Shown here piece after piece: positions 1-9,389 of a DNA stretch of 46,512 nucleotides. A program made the position numbers and the translations under genes. A model generated the notes under the pieces. The model was given only the letters and a program-made list of their open reading frames with translations, made no database searches and was not told where the DNA came from. The DNA is taken from the NCBI GenBank assembly GCA_023248155.1, contig JAHFFE010000006.1, forward strand, positions 1-46,512, read 5' to 3'. Within the stretch, counting starts at the first letter, position 1, and every line of letters starts with the position of its first letter. Source of the stretch: Candidatus Omnitrophota bacterium (lineage in GTDB: Bacteria; Omnitrophota; Gorgyraeia; 1-14-0-20-64-10).

Positions 1-2
1 AG

Positions 3-722
3 GTTGATCGCGCCGCGGCGCAGGCGCAGCTTCAGAAGGCCATTCAGGAAGTCAGAAATTCTCTGGATCAATTTGAATCCCTTAAGGTTTTGGAAGCTTA
101 CGGGTTCATAATTCCTTCGTTTGGAGTGGCCGCTGCCGCGAATGACGCACGCCCGCTCGCCGAGAAAATCGGTTTTCCGATTGTGATGAAAATACTTTCG
201 CCGGATATTCTCCACAAGGTCGATGTGGGCGGCGTCCGATTAAACATTAAGACGCCCGACGAAGTTGATAAGGCCTTCGAAGAAATACTGCGCATGGTTT
301 CTCAGAAACGGCCGGATGCCCGGGTGCAAGGCGTGTTAATCCAGAAAATGGTTTCTCCGGGAACGGAAATGATTTTGGGAATGAAGCGCGACAAGCAGTT
401 TGGCCCGCTGCTGATGTTTGGGCTCGGCGGCATCTATGTCGAAGTGTTGAAAGATGTGACGTTTCGCCTGGCGCCGATCCGCGAATTAGGGGCCCGGCAT
501 ATGGTCGAGTCGATTCGCGCTCACCGGATTCTCGAAGGGTTCCGCGGCGAATCGCCGGCAGATATTCCAAAGTTGATCGAGTGCATCGAGCGGCTCTCTC
601 AGCTTGTGGTGGAAATGGATGAAATCGAAGAGCTGGATATTAATCCTCTGATTGTTTATTCTGAAAGGCAGGGGGCTGTTGTGGCCGATGCCCGCATCCT
701 GCTCAGAAAGGAATCCGCATGA
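3..722 (+). CDS. ADP-forming acetyl/acyl-CoA synthetase, ATP-grasp (beta-like) portion, 5' truncated by window edge
   Basis: Frame is open from base 3 (VDRAAAQAQLQKAIQEVRNSLDQFESLKVLEAYGFIIPSFGVA...); ATP-grasp_5-like motifs FPIVMKILSPDILHKVDVGGVRLNI, LIQKMVSPGTEMILGMKRDKQFGPLLMFGLGGIYVEVLKDV, DINPLIV. The track's start at 90 is an internal TTG. Confidence 0.85.
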   Translation, partial: VDRAAAQAQLQKAIQEVRNSLDQFESLKVLEAYGFIIPSFGVAAAANDARPLAEKIGFPIVMKILSPDILHKVDVGGVRLNIKTPDEVDKAFEEILRMVSQKRPDARVQGVLIQKMVSPGTEMILGMKRDKQFGPLLMFGLGGIYVEVLKDVTFRLAPIRELGARHMVESIRAHRILEGFRGESPADIPKLIECIERLSQLVVEMDEIEELDINPLIVYSERQGAVVADARILLRKESA

Positions 723-1723
723 AGGCCGTATTTTTTGAAACAGCTCCGTGGGAACGGAAATTTCTGACCCAGGCGTTGAAAAAATCCGGATTAAAAATTC
801 AATTCGTTTCCGAACCGCTTCACGAAAGCACTGTCTCTGCGGCTCGGGACGCAGACATCATTTCAGTTTTCATTTATTCGCAGGTCAATCGAGCCCTTCT
901 GGCAAAACTCAAAAAGGTTCGTCTCATTGCAACGCGATCCACCGGCTTTGACCACATCGACCTTCGAGTTTGCAAGACCCGAAAAATTGCGGTTTCCAAC
1001 GTTCCTTCTTATGGAGAGAATACTGTTGCTGAGCATACCTTTGCGCTGATTCTCGCCCTATCGCGCAACCTTCACAAGGCCTATGTTCGAACCACCAAAG
1101 GGGATTTTTCTCTGGAAGGGTTGCAGGGGTTTGACCTGAAAGGAAAAACCATTGGTGTCGTGGGGGCAGGGAAAATTGGTTTGCACGTCATTAAAATGGC
1201 CAAAGGGTTTGGCATGAATGTTTTGGCTTATGATGTGCGGCAGAATTCATTTTTAAGTGAAGTTCTGGATTTTGAGTATGTTTCGATGCCGGAACTGCTG
1301 CGCCAATCCGACATTGTCAGTCTTCATGTGCCGTATGCGCCGGACTCCCATCACATGATCAACCGAAAAACTTTTTCGCACATGAAGCGCGGTGCCTTGT
1401 TGATCAATACGGCCCGCGGGGGGTTGGTGGATACGGATGCTCTGGTTTGGGCTTTGGATCAAAAGATTATTTCCGGGGCTGGTCTGGATGTTCTTGAAGG
1501 GGAAGAGTTAATTAAAGAGGAAGGCCAGCTTGTGAAGAAAGATTTCTCGAAGAAGAAATTAGCGACACTTCTTAAAAATCATATTCTTTTGCATCATGAG
1601 AATGTGGTCATTACTCCTCACATTGCGTTTGACAGCCGGGAGGCCCTCCAGAGGATTCTGGAAACGACTGCCGGAAATATCCAAAGATTTTTAGAGAACA
1701 ATCCGGTCAACCTTGTTAATTAA
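719..1723 (+). CDS. D-2-hydroxyacid dehydrogenase (D-lactate dehydrogenase-like)
   Basis: Rossmann motif GVVGAGKIGLHVIKMAKGFGM, NTARGGLVDTDAL, ENVVITPHIAFDSREA; overlaps upstream stop. Confidence 0.9.
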   Translation: MKAVFFETAPWERKFLTQALKKSGLKIQFVSEPLHESTVSAARDADIISVFIYSQVNRALLAKLKKVRLIATRSTGFDHIDLRVCKTRKIAVSNVPSYGENTVAEHTFALILALSRNLHKAYVRTTKGDFSLEGLQGFDLKGKTIGVVGAGKIGLHVIKMAKGFGMNVLAYDVRQNSFLSEVLDFEYVSMPELLRQSDIVSLHVPYAPDSHHMINRKTFSHMKRGALLINTARGGLVDTDALVWALDQKIISGAGLDVLEGEELIKEEGQLVKKDFSKKKLATLLKNHILLHHENVVITPHIAFDSREALQRILETTAGNIQRFLENNPVNLVN

Positions 1724-1785
1724 CCCTCTGTCGTCGCCCGCTTGATGGGAGTAAAATAAAGTAGTGAAAAAGTGAGGAGAATGCG

Positions 1786-2331
1786 ATGAAGAAAATAATT
1801 CTGATGTTAACGATGCTGCTTTCTGTTTTTTCTACAGGTGTTGTTCACGCGAATGAAGGCAAGGAAGAATGCAAGATGCCTCCTCCGTATGTGGGTTCGG
1901 CTGAGTTCGAGAAGATCAAGTCATTGGCAGGGACATGGGAGGGCGATAATGTGATGTCTCCCGATGGAAAAATGAAGGTGATCTACGAAGTCACCTCGAA
2001 CGGCAGCGCGGTGCTGGAGCGGCTGGGTCCCGGCACGCCGTCGGAGATGGTATCGGTCTACCACGATGAAAATGGCAAGCTGGTGATGACGCACTACTGC
2101 GCGATCGGCAACCAGCCCAAGTTGAAGCTGGCAGCTTCTTCGGCTGATAAAATCACCATGGTTTTTGCCAAGGGCAACCTGATTAACCCGAAAAAAGAAA
2201 ATCATATGCATTCGCTGGAGATCACTTTTCTCGGAGCCGACCAGATGAAGCAGGAATGGACCGGTTATATGAACGGCAAGCTGTTGCCTCCCACCGTTTT
2301 TACGCTGACGCGCGTGAAGGAATCCACTTAG
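1786..2331 (+). CDS. secreted protein, DUF1579-like (lipocalin-like) domain
   Basis: Signal peptide MKKIILMLTMLLSVFSTGVVHA; IKSLAGTWEGDNVMSPDGK... pattern; SD gaggaga upstream. Confidence 0.6.
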   Translation: MKKIILMLTMLLSVFSTGVVHANEGKEECKMPPPYVGSAEFEKIKSLAGTWEGDNVMSPDGKMKVIYEVTSNGSAVLERLGPGTPSEMVSVYHDENGKLVMTHYCAIGNQPKLKLAASSADKITMVFAKGNLINPKKENHMHSLEITFLGADQMKQEWTGYMNGKLLPPTVFTLTRVKEST

Positions 2332-2340
2332 GGAGGATGA

Positions 2341-2667
2341 ATGGAAGAGATTATTTATAAAATTAAAGCCGATTTTTTGAGGACCCTGAGCCATCCGGTC
2401 CGCCTGAAAGTGATTGAAATCCTCAAGGGCGGCGAGCAAAGCGTCGGCAGCCTGGTTAAGAAAACAGGAGTGGAGCAATCCAGTCTGTCCCGGCATCTGA
2501 TTGCCTTAAGAGACGCCGGAGTTCTCAAGTCCCGGCAGGAGAGGACCATGGTCTTTTATGCTATCAAAGATCACGACATCTTCTTGATTTTGCGTCCGAT
2601 TGCCGTTATGCTCCGGAAGAAGTTCAGGGAATCGGAACAGATTCTCTCCACGCTCGGCAAAGAATAA
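2341..2667 (+). CDS. ArsR-family winged-helix transcriptional regulator
   Basis: LRTLSHPVRLKVIEILKGGEQSVGSLVKKTGVEQSSLSRHLIALRDAGVLKSRQERTMVFYAI, a typical ArsR HTH. Confidence 0.9.
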   Translation: MEEIIYKIKADFLRTLSHPVRLKVIEILKGGEQSVGSLVKKTGVEQSSLSRHLIALRDAGVLKSRQERTMVFYAIKDHDIFLILRPIAVMLRKKFRESEQILSTLGKE

Positions 2668-2672
2668 TCTTC

Positions 2673-3032
2673 TTGTGTTCTCTTCCGCTATTTTTGCTCA
2701 TCGTTTTTTCCGCACAGATTGTTTCCGCAAATGAAAATGCACCGGTTATTTCGCAGGAAGAATTCCTGTCCAACGGACCTCTGGATGTGACTGCCGATAC
2801 GGAAGTAGATGTGATTGATCAGGAGCTTGCTTCGACAACGGGCTTGGGGATTGATCTCGGTGAAAATACCACTGTGGCCGAATCTGAACTTGACAGCGAA
2901 CTCGGCACCGGCGATGCGCCACCAGGCAGCGAGATCGAAACAGGTCTTCAGGCAGACGTCGAGGGGATCGGAGCAGGAGAAGACCTTGCCTCCGATCCCG
3001 CCGACGGACTTTCAAGCGTACCCGGTCTTTAG
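2673..3032 (+). CDS. hypothetical secreted, extremely acidic small protein
   Basis: ORF with TTG start and signal-peptide-like N terminus (LPLFLLIVFSAQIVSA); mature part has no K, R or H. Confidence 0.5.
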   Translation: MCSLPLFLLIVFSAQIVSANENAPVISQEEFLSNGPLDVTADTEVDVIDQELASTTGLGIDLGENTTVAESELDSELGTGDAPPGSEIETGLQADVEGIGAGEDLASDPADGLSSVPGL

Positions 3033-3040
3033 AAGCTATT

Positions 3041-3868
3041 TTAGAACCGGAAAGTGATGCTAACCCCTCCGCCATAGTCAGGGCTTCCATCACTCAAGCC
3101 AACCAGTGCGTAGCCGTTGAGGCCGGTACTGGGTGTTAATTTGTAAACCCCCGACATCACCGCTTCCAATGGAGCGTCGGAACCGGATTCAATCGGTGTA
3201 CCGCCTTCCAGGGACAGGTAACCGGTGAATTGTTCAGTCAGCGGATAGCCCATTCCTAACGCGTAATCCAAACGGGTCGATTTAATGCTTGATCCATCGG
3301 GTTTATCGCGCAGAACGAGCTCCAGATTTATGAACGTAATCAGCGAACCGAACAGTTTTGTGAATTCAGGTCCGAAACCCACATCCACATGACCGGTACC
3401 CAACCCGTCATCTTCACTGGCCGTCGGAATCTTGATTCGGCCCATCAGATCAACGGAAGGCTGCGCGCCAGTCTCTGTCAGCCAATAATATTTTCCTTTG
3501 AGCTGAATATCGCCGATCCCGTCGGCTTCGTCTGGGATTCCTCCCTGAACCGGCCGGCTTTCTCCGACAGTGGTACTATTCCCGTTTCGGAACAGGTAGG
3601 GAATAGTGACACCGAGTTCTCCTTTACTCGCACGATACTTGATCGTTTCATACAATTCCGTGATGGTGGTGTCAGTGTCCGTACCATAATCACCGGTCGT
3701 TACTGACACACCGGAATCGGAAATCCATCCCCCTTGTTGATTCAACGGAATCGTTTCTTCTTCTTCCACAGTGGCTTCTTGCGCCAATGCTTCTGAAGAA
3801 ACAAATCCTGCCAGCATCATTGCGAGAATAAAAGACAACCCCCCTCTAATCAGCGTAGTCGTTTTCAT
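3041..3868 (-). CDS. outer-membrane beta-barrel-like protein (phenol-degradation MetA-pathway/transporter-like)
   Basis: Signal peptide ending SEALAQ; amphipathic strands; DGIGDIQLKGKYYW; C-terminal ...GGGVSITFRF ends in Phe as in barrels. Confidence 0.6.
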   Translation of the reverse strand: MKTTTLIRGGLSFILAMMLAGFVSSEALAQEATVEEEETIPLNQQGGWISDSGVSVTTGDYGTDTDTTITELYETIKYRASKGELGVTIPYLFRNGNSTTVGESRPVQGGIPDEADGIGDIQLKGKYYWLTETGAQPSVDLMGRIKIPTASEDDGLGTGHVDVGFGPEFTKLFGSLITFINLELVLRDKPDGSSIKSTRLDYALGMGYPLTEQFTGYLSLEGGTPIESGSDAPLEAVMSGVYKLTPSTGLNGYALVGLSDGSPDYGGGVSITFRF

Positions 3869-3871
3869 CGC

Positions 3872-4456
3872 TTATTTTCCCGATCGACCTGAATTTGCAT
3901 GTTCCGGTCGTTCAGGCCGGTTTGGTCGTTCAGGCCGGTTTGGGCGTTCAGTCCGTTCGGGTCGGCCGGAACGCTCAACCTTTTCCATCTTCTCCATCTT
4001 TTTAGTGCGTTCGGGGCGCTCAGATTGGAATTCTTTCCGGGCGGCTTTCGTTTCACTAATCACCGGACCCAGTTTAAATCCGAGATCCTTCGAAATTCTA
4101 CCCCAGCCCTCTCCTCCATCGCGCATTGTCTCTACTTTCTGAAGCGCGTCCGCAGAGGTCGGATAGGTTGCCGGATCGGTTTTGGCAAGCCGGTTGGCCA
4201 TCGATAATCCGATTGTGATTTCTCCCCATCCTTGTCCCTTGCTGCGCAGATCCTGAACGGTGGCGGGGGGTACATTAAACTGCTTAGCCACCGCATCCAC
4301 ACGCTCCGTCTCTGTTGCAGGTTTTGTTTCGTCGATTTCCGTCTGCTCTTCCTGTAATTCTTTCTCATCGGTTTCTTCAGTGGCCGCCCATATTTTCGCG
4401 GCGGGAGCAAGGCCCAACAGACCTGCCAGTAGCAATAACAACATTTTTTTCTTCAT
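3872..4456 (-). CDS. secreted protein with two GWG(E/R)I motifs and an Arg/Pro/Glu-rich tandem-repeat C terminus
   Basis: ATG at 4456 preceded by aggaggaa; signal peptide MKKKMLLLLLAGLLGLAPAAKIWA; RPERTERPNRPERPNRPERPEH tail. Confidence 0.7.
   Translation of the reverse strand: MKKKMLLLLLAGLLGLAPAAKIWAATEETDEKELQEEQTEIDETKPATETERVDAVAKQFNVPPATVQDLRSKGQGWGEITIGLSMANRLAKTDPATYPTSADALQKVETMRDGGEGWGRISKDLGFKLGPVISETKAARKEFQSERPERTKKMEKMEKVERSGRPERTERPNRPERPNRPERPEHANSGRSGK
3904..3956. repeat. 18-bp tandem repeat (ggtcgttcaggccggttt), ~3 copies with divergence
   Basis: Two near-perfect copies and a degenerate third at the 3' end of the 3872-4456 gene; encodes the 6-aa unit RPERPN. Confidence 0.8.
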
Positions 4457-4569
4457 GGTATTTCCTCCTGTTTGTTTATAACTTACAGAATAGGAATAAC
4501 AGCGGCATGAATTTTCCGTTACAAAATGGTTATGGAACAAGTAAAATACGGGAAGAGAAGGAGAACGCG

Positions 4570-5106
4570 ATGAAGAAAGATGATTTCCCGGATGCCATCG
4601 GCTCCGAGGTTGAATCGCTTACGCAGGAGCTGCTGCTTGATCAGCGCGAGCATATTGACCGGTACATCGTCATCGCCGATACGAAAGCCGCTTTTTTGAT
4701 CGGTTTGTTGAGCGCCGTAATTCTCGCGCTTTACCAAAGCTCGGCGCTGAAGCAGTTGCTGGTTCCCCTGAGCGAATGGGGTTTCTCCCAAGGGCTGCTT
4801 GTCATGGCGCTTTTGTCGCTGGCGGCCAGCGTCCTTTTATCGATTTTTGTGGTTCGGCCGCGCCTTTTCAACACCGTGGAACGGGGGTTGATTCCATGGC
4901 TTGGCGTGAGTTCTTTTCCGGATCGGGCAGAGTATCTGAAGTGTTTGGGGGCAGCAACTCGCGGCCAATTAATGGAAGAGCTGGCCGGCAATGTCTATGA
5001 CCTTTCGAACATCGCCCGCAGGAAATATTACTGGCTCGGCTGGTCTTTCCGCATGACCGCGATCGCTCTCGTCACCAGCGGTTTGGCCTACTTGTTGAAG
5101 TTCTAA
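4570..5106 (+). CDS. membrane protein resembling the Pycsar effector domain (DUF5706-like)
   Basis: YIVIADTKAAFLIGLLSAVILALY (D-x-KA followed by TM), second TM, ...LMEELAGNVYDLSNIARRKYYWLGWSFRMTAIALV; ATG at 4570 with SD aaggaga. Confidence 0.6.
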   Translation: MKKDDFPDAIGSEVESLTQELLLDQREHIDRYIVIADTKAAFLIGLLSAVILALYQSSALKQLLVPLSEWGFSQGLLVMALLSLAASVLLSIFVVRPRLFNTVERGLIPWLGVSSFPDRAEYLKCLGAATRGQLMEELAGNVYDLSNIARRKYYWLGWSFRMTAIALVTSGLAYLLKF

Positions 5107-5119
5107 TTAGCGCATTCTT

Positions 5120-6433
5120 ATGAAGCGTTCAGAACTTAAAAAAGTTTCCCAGGAACTCTTTCATCACCGGTATGGGATGACGCTGTTTATTTTTCTATCG
5201 GCGGCCGCTGTAACCGGTGTCGCCTGCGTGTTATTTATGTGGGCATTTGAGTTTGTTCTTCAACACCGTCTTGATTTTCAGCACATCGGCTGGCTTTGCT
5301 GGATCACCACTCCGTTGCTTTTTCTGTTCTCTGTCTGGCTTATCCGCAGGTTCGCTCCCTGCGCTGAGGGCACCGGAATTCCTCAAACTATCTTTGCAGC
5401 CGAACATCTTACCGAGACCACGAAGCCGGTTGTTCATCCGCTGGTTTCCATGAAAACAATGAGCATTAAAGTGATAGCGCTCCTGATCGGTCTTTGGGCC
5501 GGCGCTTCGACCGGAAGGGAAGGGCCGACCGTTCATGTGGCCGCCTGCCTTTTCTTCGGCATCGTGTTTTTTCTGCGGCGCTGGACCAAAATTTCTCTCG
5601 ATTTGCGCTCTGCGGTCGTCGCGGGGGGCGCAGCCGGTCTGGCCGCGGCATTCAATACCCCATTGGCCGGAGTAACGTTTGCCATCGAAGAACTTTCCAC
5701 AGATTATTTCTCGACGATCAAGGATTTTGTGTTAATGGCCATCATTGTTGCCGGCATCGCCGCTCAGTTTTTGACCGGAGAATACACTTATTTCGGCCGG
5801 CTGACCGATTCTTCACATTTGCCCTTGTCCGCCATTTTGCTGGTGGGCGTGTTGGCCGGAGCTGCGGGCGTTTTCTTTACGACGGTGTTGATGGAAGGGA
5901 AACGGTTTTTAAACCGTTTCTCCCAAGGCAAGCGCTGGTACCTTTTACCGATCGTCTTGTCTCTTGGAGTTTTGTTGATTGCCGCCGTTTCTCAAATGGA
6001 TGTTTTAGGCCCCGGCAATAAAGCCGCTCAGATTTTAGTAGAGGGGCAGTATGCAAGCTGGGTTTTGAGTTTTCCTGTGTTGAAGATGGCGGCTACTTTG
6101 CTGACCTACTGGTCGGGAGTCGCCGGAGGGATTTTTGCGCCCTGTCTTTCGATGGGATCCTGTTTGGGCGCCGATATCGGCCACTGGATGAATATTTCGG
6201 TTGCCGCCTGCGCGCTGGTCGGAATGGCGGCCTTTCTTTCGGGCGCTATTCAGGCTCCAATCACCGCGTTCGTGATCATCTTTGAAATGTCCGGCCATCA
6301 TCAAATGCTGCTTCCAATCATGCTCGCTTCTTTAATTGCTTATATGACAGCACGGATTCTGGGCGCCAAGCATTTCTATCAGGCGCTGGCTTCCTCCTAC
6401 GAAAATTTGCTCGAGCCGGCTAAAGGGCCATGA
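5120..6433 (+). CDS. clcA: ClC-family voltage-gated chloride channel / H+:Cl- antiporter
   Basis: GREGPTVHVA, AAGLAAAFNTPLAGVTFAIEEL, SGVAGGIFAPCLSMG; multiple TM segments. Confidence 0.92.
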   Translation: MKRSELKKVSQELFHHRYGMTLFIFLSAAAVTGVACVLFMWAFEFVLQHRLDFQHIGWLCWITTPLLFLFSVWLIRRFAPCAEGTGIPQTIFAAEHLTETTKPVVHPLVSMKTMSIKVIALLIGLWAGASTGREGPTVHVAACLFFGIVFFLRRWTKISLDLRSAVVAGGAAGLAAAFNTPLAGVTFAIEELSTDYFSTIKDFVLMAIIVAGIAAQFLTGEYTYFGRLTDSSHLPLSAILLVGVLAGAAGVFFTTVLMEGKRFLNRFSQGKRWYLLPIVLSLGVLLIAAVSQMDVLGPGNKAAQILVEGQYASWVLSFPVLKMAATLLTYWSGVAGGIFAPCLSMGSCLGADIGHWMNISVAACALVGMAAFLSGAIQAPITAFVIIFEMSGHHQMLLPIMLASLIAYMTARILGAKHFYQALASSYENLLEPAKGP

Positions 6434-6801
6434 CGATTCCGGTTCTTTTGAATGTTGCCGCGTCGCTGACAATTCTTTGCCTGTTTGGCACGCTGGCGAT
6501 ACAGTTCTCAGGGATAGCCCCGGCGTTGGCACCGTTTTTTCGTATTGGACTTTTTGTGGCCGGTAACGCCTGGCTTGCTCTGGCCCTGCGGCAGATTACG
6601 GATTCTACGGTGTTTTTATGGCTCATCCCGCTTATTTCCTGTTTGGCTTTTCTGATCCCCAATCTGCTCAAAAAAATCCAGCGGTGGCAGGAAGATTTGC
6701 AGCTGAAAAAGAAAGGCGACTGGCGGTGTCCCTCCTGCGGGAAAGAGAATGAAAAAATCGCGCCGGTCTGTTACTATTGTCAGGGATGGCGAAAAAAATA
6801 A
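6430..6801 (+). CDS. hypothetical membrane protein with C-terminal zinc ribbon
   Basis: Hydrophobic N-terminal half, C-terminal CPSCGKENEKIAPVCYYC. Confidence 0.6.
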   Translation: MTIPVLLNVAASLTILCLFGTLAIQFSGIAPALAPFFRIGLFVAGNAWLALALRQITDSTVFLWLIPLISCLAFLIPNLLKKIQRWQEDLQLKKKGDWRCPSCGKENEKIAPVCYYCQGWRKK

Positions 6802-7820
6802 TAACGTTTCTTCTTTTAACCGCGATGACCGGCGGGTGCGTCACAAATCCGCAGACATTCTCCCCGGCGTGGTGGTGCCGCGGCGCAAATCAGCAGACTA
6901 TCTTGAGTGTTCCGCTGCGTCCGGTCCGTTTCGTCCGGGTCGAGCGCCAGCGGTGGGAGACGCCCGACGGCGATTTTATTGATGTTGATTGGCTGCCCGG
7001 CGCGCCCGGTACGCCGATTTTGATCGTACTGCACGGTCTGGAAGGTTCATCCCGTTCGCGTTATGCGCTCAGCATGCTCGCGGCGGCCGAGAATGAAGGG
7101 TGGCGCGGTCTCGCCATCAATTACCGCGGTTGCAGCGGAGAACCGAACCGGCTGCTGCGATCGTACCACGGCGGCGAGACTTCCGATTTAACCTGGGTTG
7201 TCCAAAAAATCTCTGCCGAGAACCCCGGCAGTCCGATCGTGCTGGTTGGGGCCTCGCTGGGCGCGAACATTTTGTTGAAGTACCTCGGTGAACAGGGCGA
7301 CAACCTTCCGTTGTCGGTACGGGGCGGTGTGGCGATTTCTGCACCGTTTGATTTGGCCCGCTCGGCCGAAGCATTGGAACATGGGTTTGCCCGTATGTAC
7401 ATGAATCGGCTCGTGAAAAGCATGAAGGCGAAGGCCAAAATTAAATTAAAGATGTTCCCCGGTTCCTTTGACGAGAAAAAGCTCGACGCTGTCAAAACAT
7501 TGACCGACATCGACAACCTGGTGACCGGGCCGATCCATGGTTTTCGCGACGCGGCCGACTACCGGAGCCATTCCAGCTCGATCAAGTTCCTCGGCGGGAT
7601 CCGCCGGCCGGTCCTGTTAATCAGCGCGAAGGATGACCCGTTTTTCCCCGGAGAATATCTGCCGGTGGCTGAGGTGGCCGCCAATCATTTCCTGACCGCT
7701 GAGTTTACGGACCACGGCGGCCATGTCGGCTTTTTAACCGGGTGGGTGCCCGGCTGGCCCGGTTCCTGGATCGAGCAGAGGACGATTCTCTTTCTTAAAA
7801 AGTCTATTCAGCCGTGTTAA
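6786..7820 (+). CDS. alpha/beta-fold hydrolase, YheT family, with lipoprotein-like N terminus
   Basis: MAKKIITFLLLTAMTGGC lipobox; LIVLHGLEGSSRSRY, NYRGCSGEPNRLLRSYHGGET, LVGASLGANILLKYLGE. Confidence 0.85.
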   Translation: MAKKIITFLLLTAMTGGCVTNPQTFSPAWWCRGANQQTILSVPLRPVRFVRVERQRWETPDGDFIDVDWLPGAPGTPILIVLHGLEGSSRSRYALSMLAAAENEGWRGLAINYRGCSGEPNRLLRSYHGGETSDLTWVVQKISAENPGSPIVLVGASLGANILLKYLGEQGDNLPLSVRGGVAISAPFDLARSAEALEHGFARMYMNRLVKSMKAKAKIKLKMFPGSFDEKKLDAVKTLTDIDNLVTGPIHGFRDAADYRSHSSSIKFLGGIRRPVLLISAKDDPFFPGEYLPVAEVAANHFLTAEFTDHGGHVGFLTGWVPGWPGSWIEQRTILFLKKSIQPC

Positions 7821-7823
7821 GAT
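7815..7823 (+). promoter_or_regulatory. extended -10 element (TGT-TAAGAT) upstream of desaturase
   Basis: TGTTAAGAT; ATG begins 10 nt after the -10; no evident SD. Confidence 0.35.
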
Positions 7824-7832
7824 AGTTTTATT

Positions 7833-8735
7833 ATGCAACTTTTAAGAAAGAATCAGGGCGAGGAATTCCCCCAGTTTATATTGAAATGGCCCACGCTCGT
7901 CGGCATCACCGCAATGCATCTTGGACTGATCTTTGCCCCGATGACATTCAGCTGGCCGGCCTTCACGGTTTTTCTGGTGCTCGGCTGGGTTACTCTCGGA
8001 CTGGGCGTTACGCTGGGCTACCATCGGCTGTTGACCCACCGGAGTTTCAAGGCGGCGAAAGGTCTCGAGTATTTCCTCAGCCTGTGCGGCGCGCTGGCCG
8101 CGCAGGGAGGGCCGATGAAATGGGTTGCTACTCACCGTATGCATCACGCTTTCTCTGATCGCCCGCAGGATCCGCACAGTCCGACGCGCGGTTTTTGGTG
8201 GGCGCATATGGGATGGCTGCTGGCTTATGACGAGATACTCGACCACCCGACCGAACACTGGCGCTATGCGCCTGAAATCGCCAACGACCCGGTACACCGT
8301 TTTATCAGTCAGAAGAACCTCATTCTCCAAGTGGCGCTCGGCTCTCTTCTTTTTCTTTGGGGCGGGTGGTCTTTCGTGATTTGGGGCATCTTCGTCCGGA
8401 TTGTTTTCAACTGGCACTGCACCTGGCTGGTTAACTCTGTTTGTCACATCTGGGGCTATCAGAATTACGAGACAGGAGAGCGATCGAGAAATAATCCCTT
8501 CCTCGCGCTATTGACCTACGGCGATGGTTGGCACAACAACCACCATGCTTACCCGACATCGGCCGCTCACGGCCTCCGTTGGTGGGAGTTTGACACGACC
8601 TATCTGACGATCCGTTGCTTCGCCATTGTCGGACTGGTCGGCAAAGTGGTTCTTCCGCGAGGCAACCCCACAAAACTCCCTCCGCTGAAATCACTCCTGC
8701 AGATGCAGGAAAGTGATCAAGCGGTACTCGTTTAG
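7833..8735 (+). CDS. acyl-CoA/fatty-acid delta-9-type desaturase
   Basis: Three His boxes: HRLLTHRSF, HRMHHAFSD, HNNHHAYP. Confidence 0.92.
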   Translation: MQLLRKNQGEEFPQFILKWPTLVGITAMHLGLIFAPMTFSWPAFTVFLVLGWVTLGLGVTLGYHRLLTHRSFKAAKGLEYFLSLCGALAAQGGPMKWVATHRMHHAFSDRPQDPHSPTRGFWWAHMGWLLAYDEILDHPTEHWRYAPEIANDPVHRFISQKNLILQVALGSLLFLWGGWSFVIWGIFVRIVFNWHCTWLVNSVCHIWGYQNYETGERSRNNPFLALLTYGDGWHNNHHAYPTSAAHGLRWWEFDTTYLTIRCFAIVGLVGKVVLPRGNPTKLPPLKSLLQMQESDQAVLV

Positions 8736-8750
8736 ATCCGTACAACCCGG

Positions 8751-9389
8751 TTATTTCTGAAACTTATCCGGGAACTGTTTTACAATCCCGTTGGTTAGCA
8801 CATCCGCCACCATCAGCATATGTTCATGGCCTTTGTCATACGCGGCAATATCCGCAGTCCATTTTTTCTTGAGACGTGAAACCACTTCGTCCGTGGTAAA
8901 GCTTAGATGCATGGTGAAGGCCTCGGCCAAAATCTTTTTAGGCCAATGAGGGTTCGCGTTGCTGAGAAATGCGGCAAGCTCCTCGGCATTGTCAGCCCAT
9001 TTTTTGTTGGCCTGATTTAACGCCTCGTTGTCTCCTGCCTTGGCTGCTTTTACGACTTCCGTGGCCACGACGATATGGTCTTTCAACAGGGAAGTCAGCT
9101 TGGTGCCGGCTTCAGCTCCGTAGTACGGCTTAATGGCATCTCCGAGATCAGTCTGATTTCGTAGCAGCCGCTCGGTCACCGCATCGACATCTTCCAAGCC
9201 CGCCAGTTCGCTGATAATGTAGTTGCGGGTATAGGTGATGTGGTCTTCCCACAGTTTGCGCATGTTCATTCGCAGCTCTACCTCGCTTTTGCTGCTCATC
9301 GAGTCGGGCATATGCGCGGCATTGGAGATGCCGGAAATTCCCATAACGCCACTGATGAACAGGGCGGCTATCCAAAGTAATTTTTTCAT
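8751..9389 (-). CDS. hypothetical secreted alpha-helical protein
   Basis: Signal peptide MKKLLWIAALFISGVMGISGISNA; SD aggagagatc; helical sequence. Confidence 0.65.
   Translation of the reverse strand: MKKLLWIAALFISGVMGISGISNAAHMPDSMSSKSEVELRMNMRKLWEDHITYTRNYIISELAGLEDVDAVTERLLRNQTDLGDAIKPYYGAEAGTKLTSLLKDHIVVATEVVKAAKAGDNEALNQANKKWADNAEELAAFLSNANPHWPKKILAEAFTMHLSFTTDEVVSRLKKKWTADIAAYDKGHEHMLMVADVLTNGIVKQFPDKFQK

Noticed and set aside
3904-3956. Short tandem repeats considered as a CRISPR array
   Set aside because: Period 18 bp with no unique spacers and in frame within a CDS; coding low-complexity repeat.
5494-6021. 175-aa + frame ORF inside clcA
   Set aside because: Out-of-frame, Arg-rich translation of the clcA gene; the clcA frame has all family motifs.
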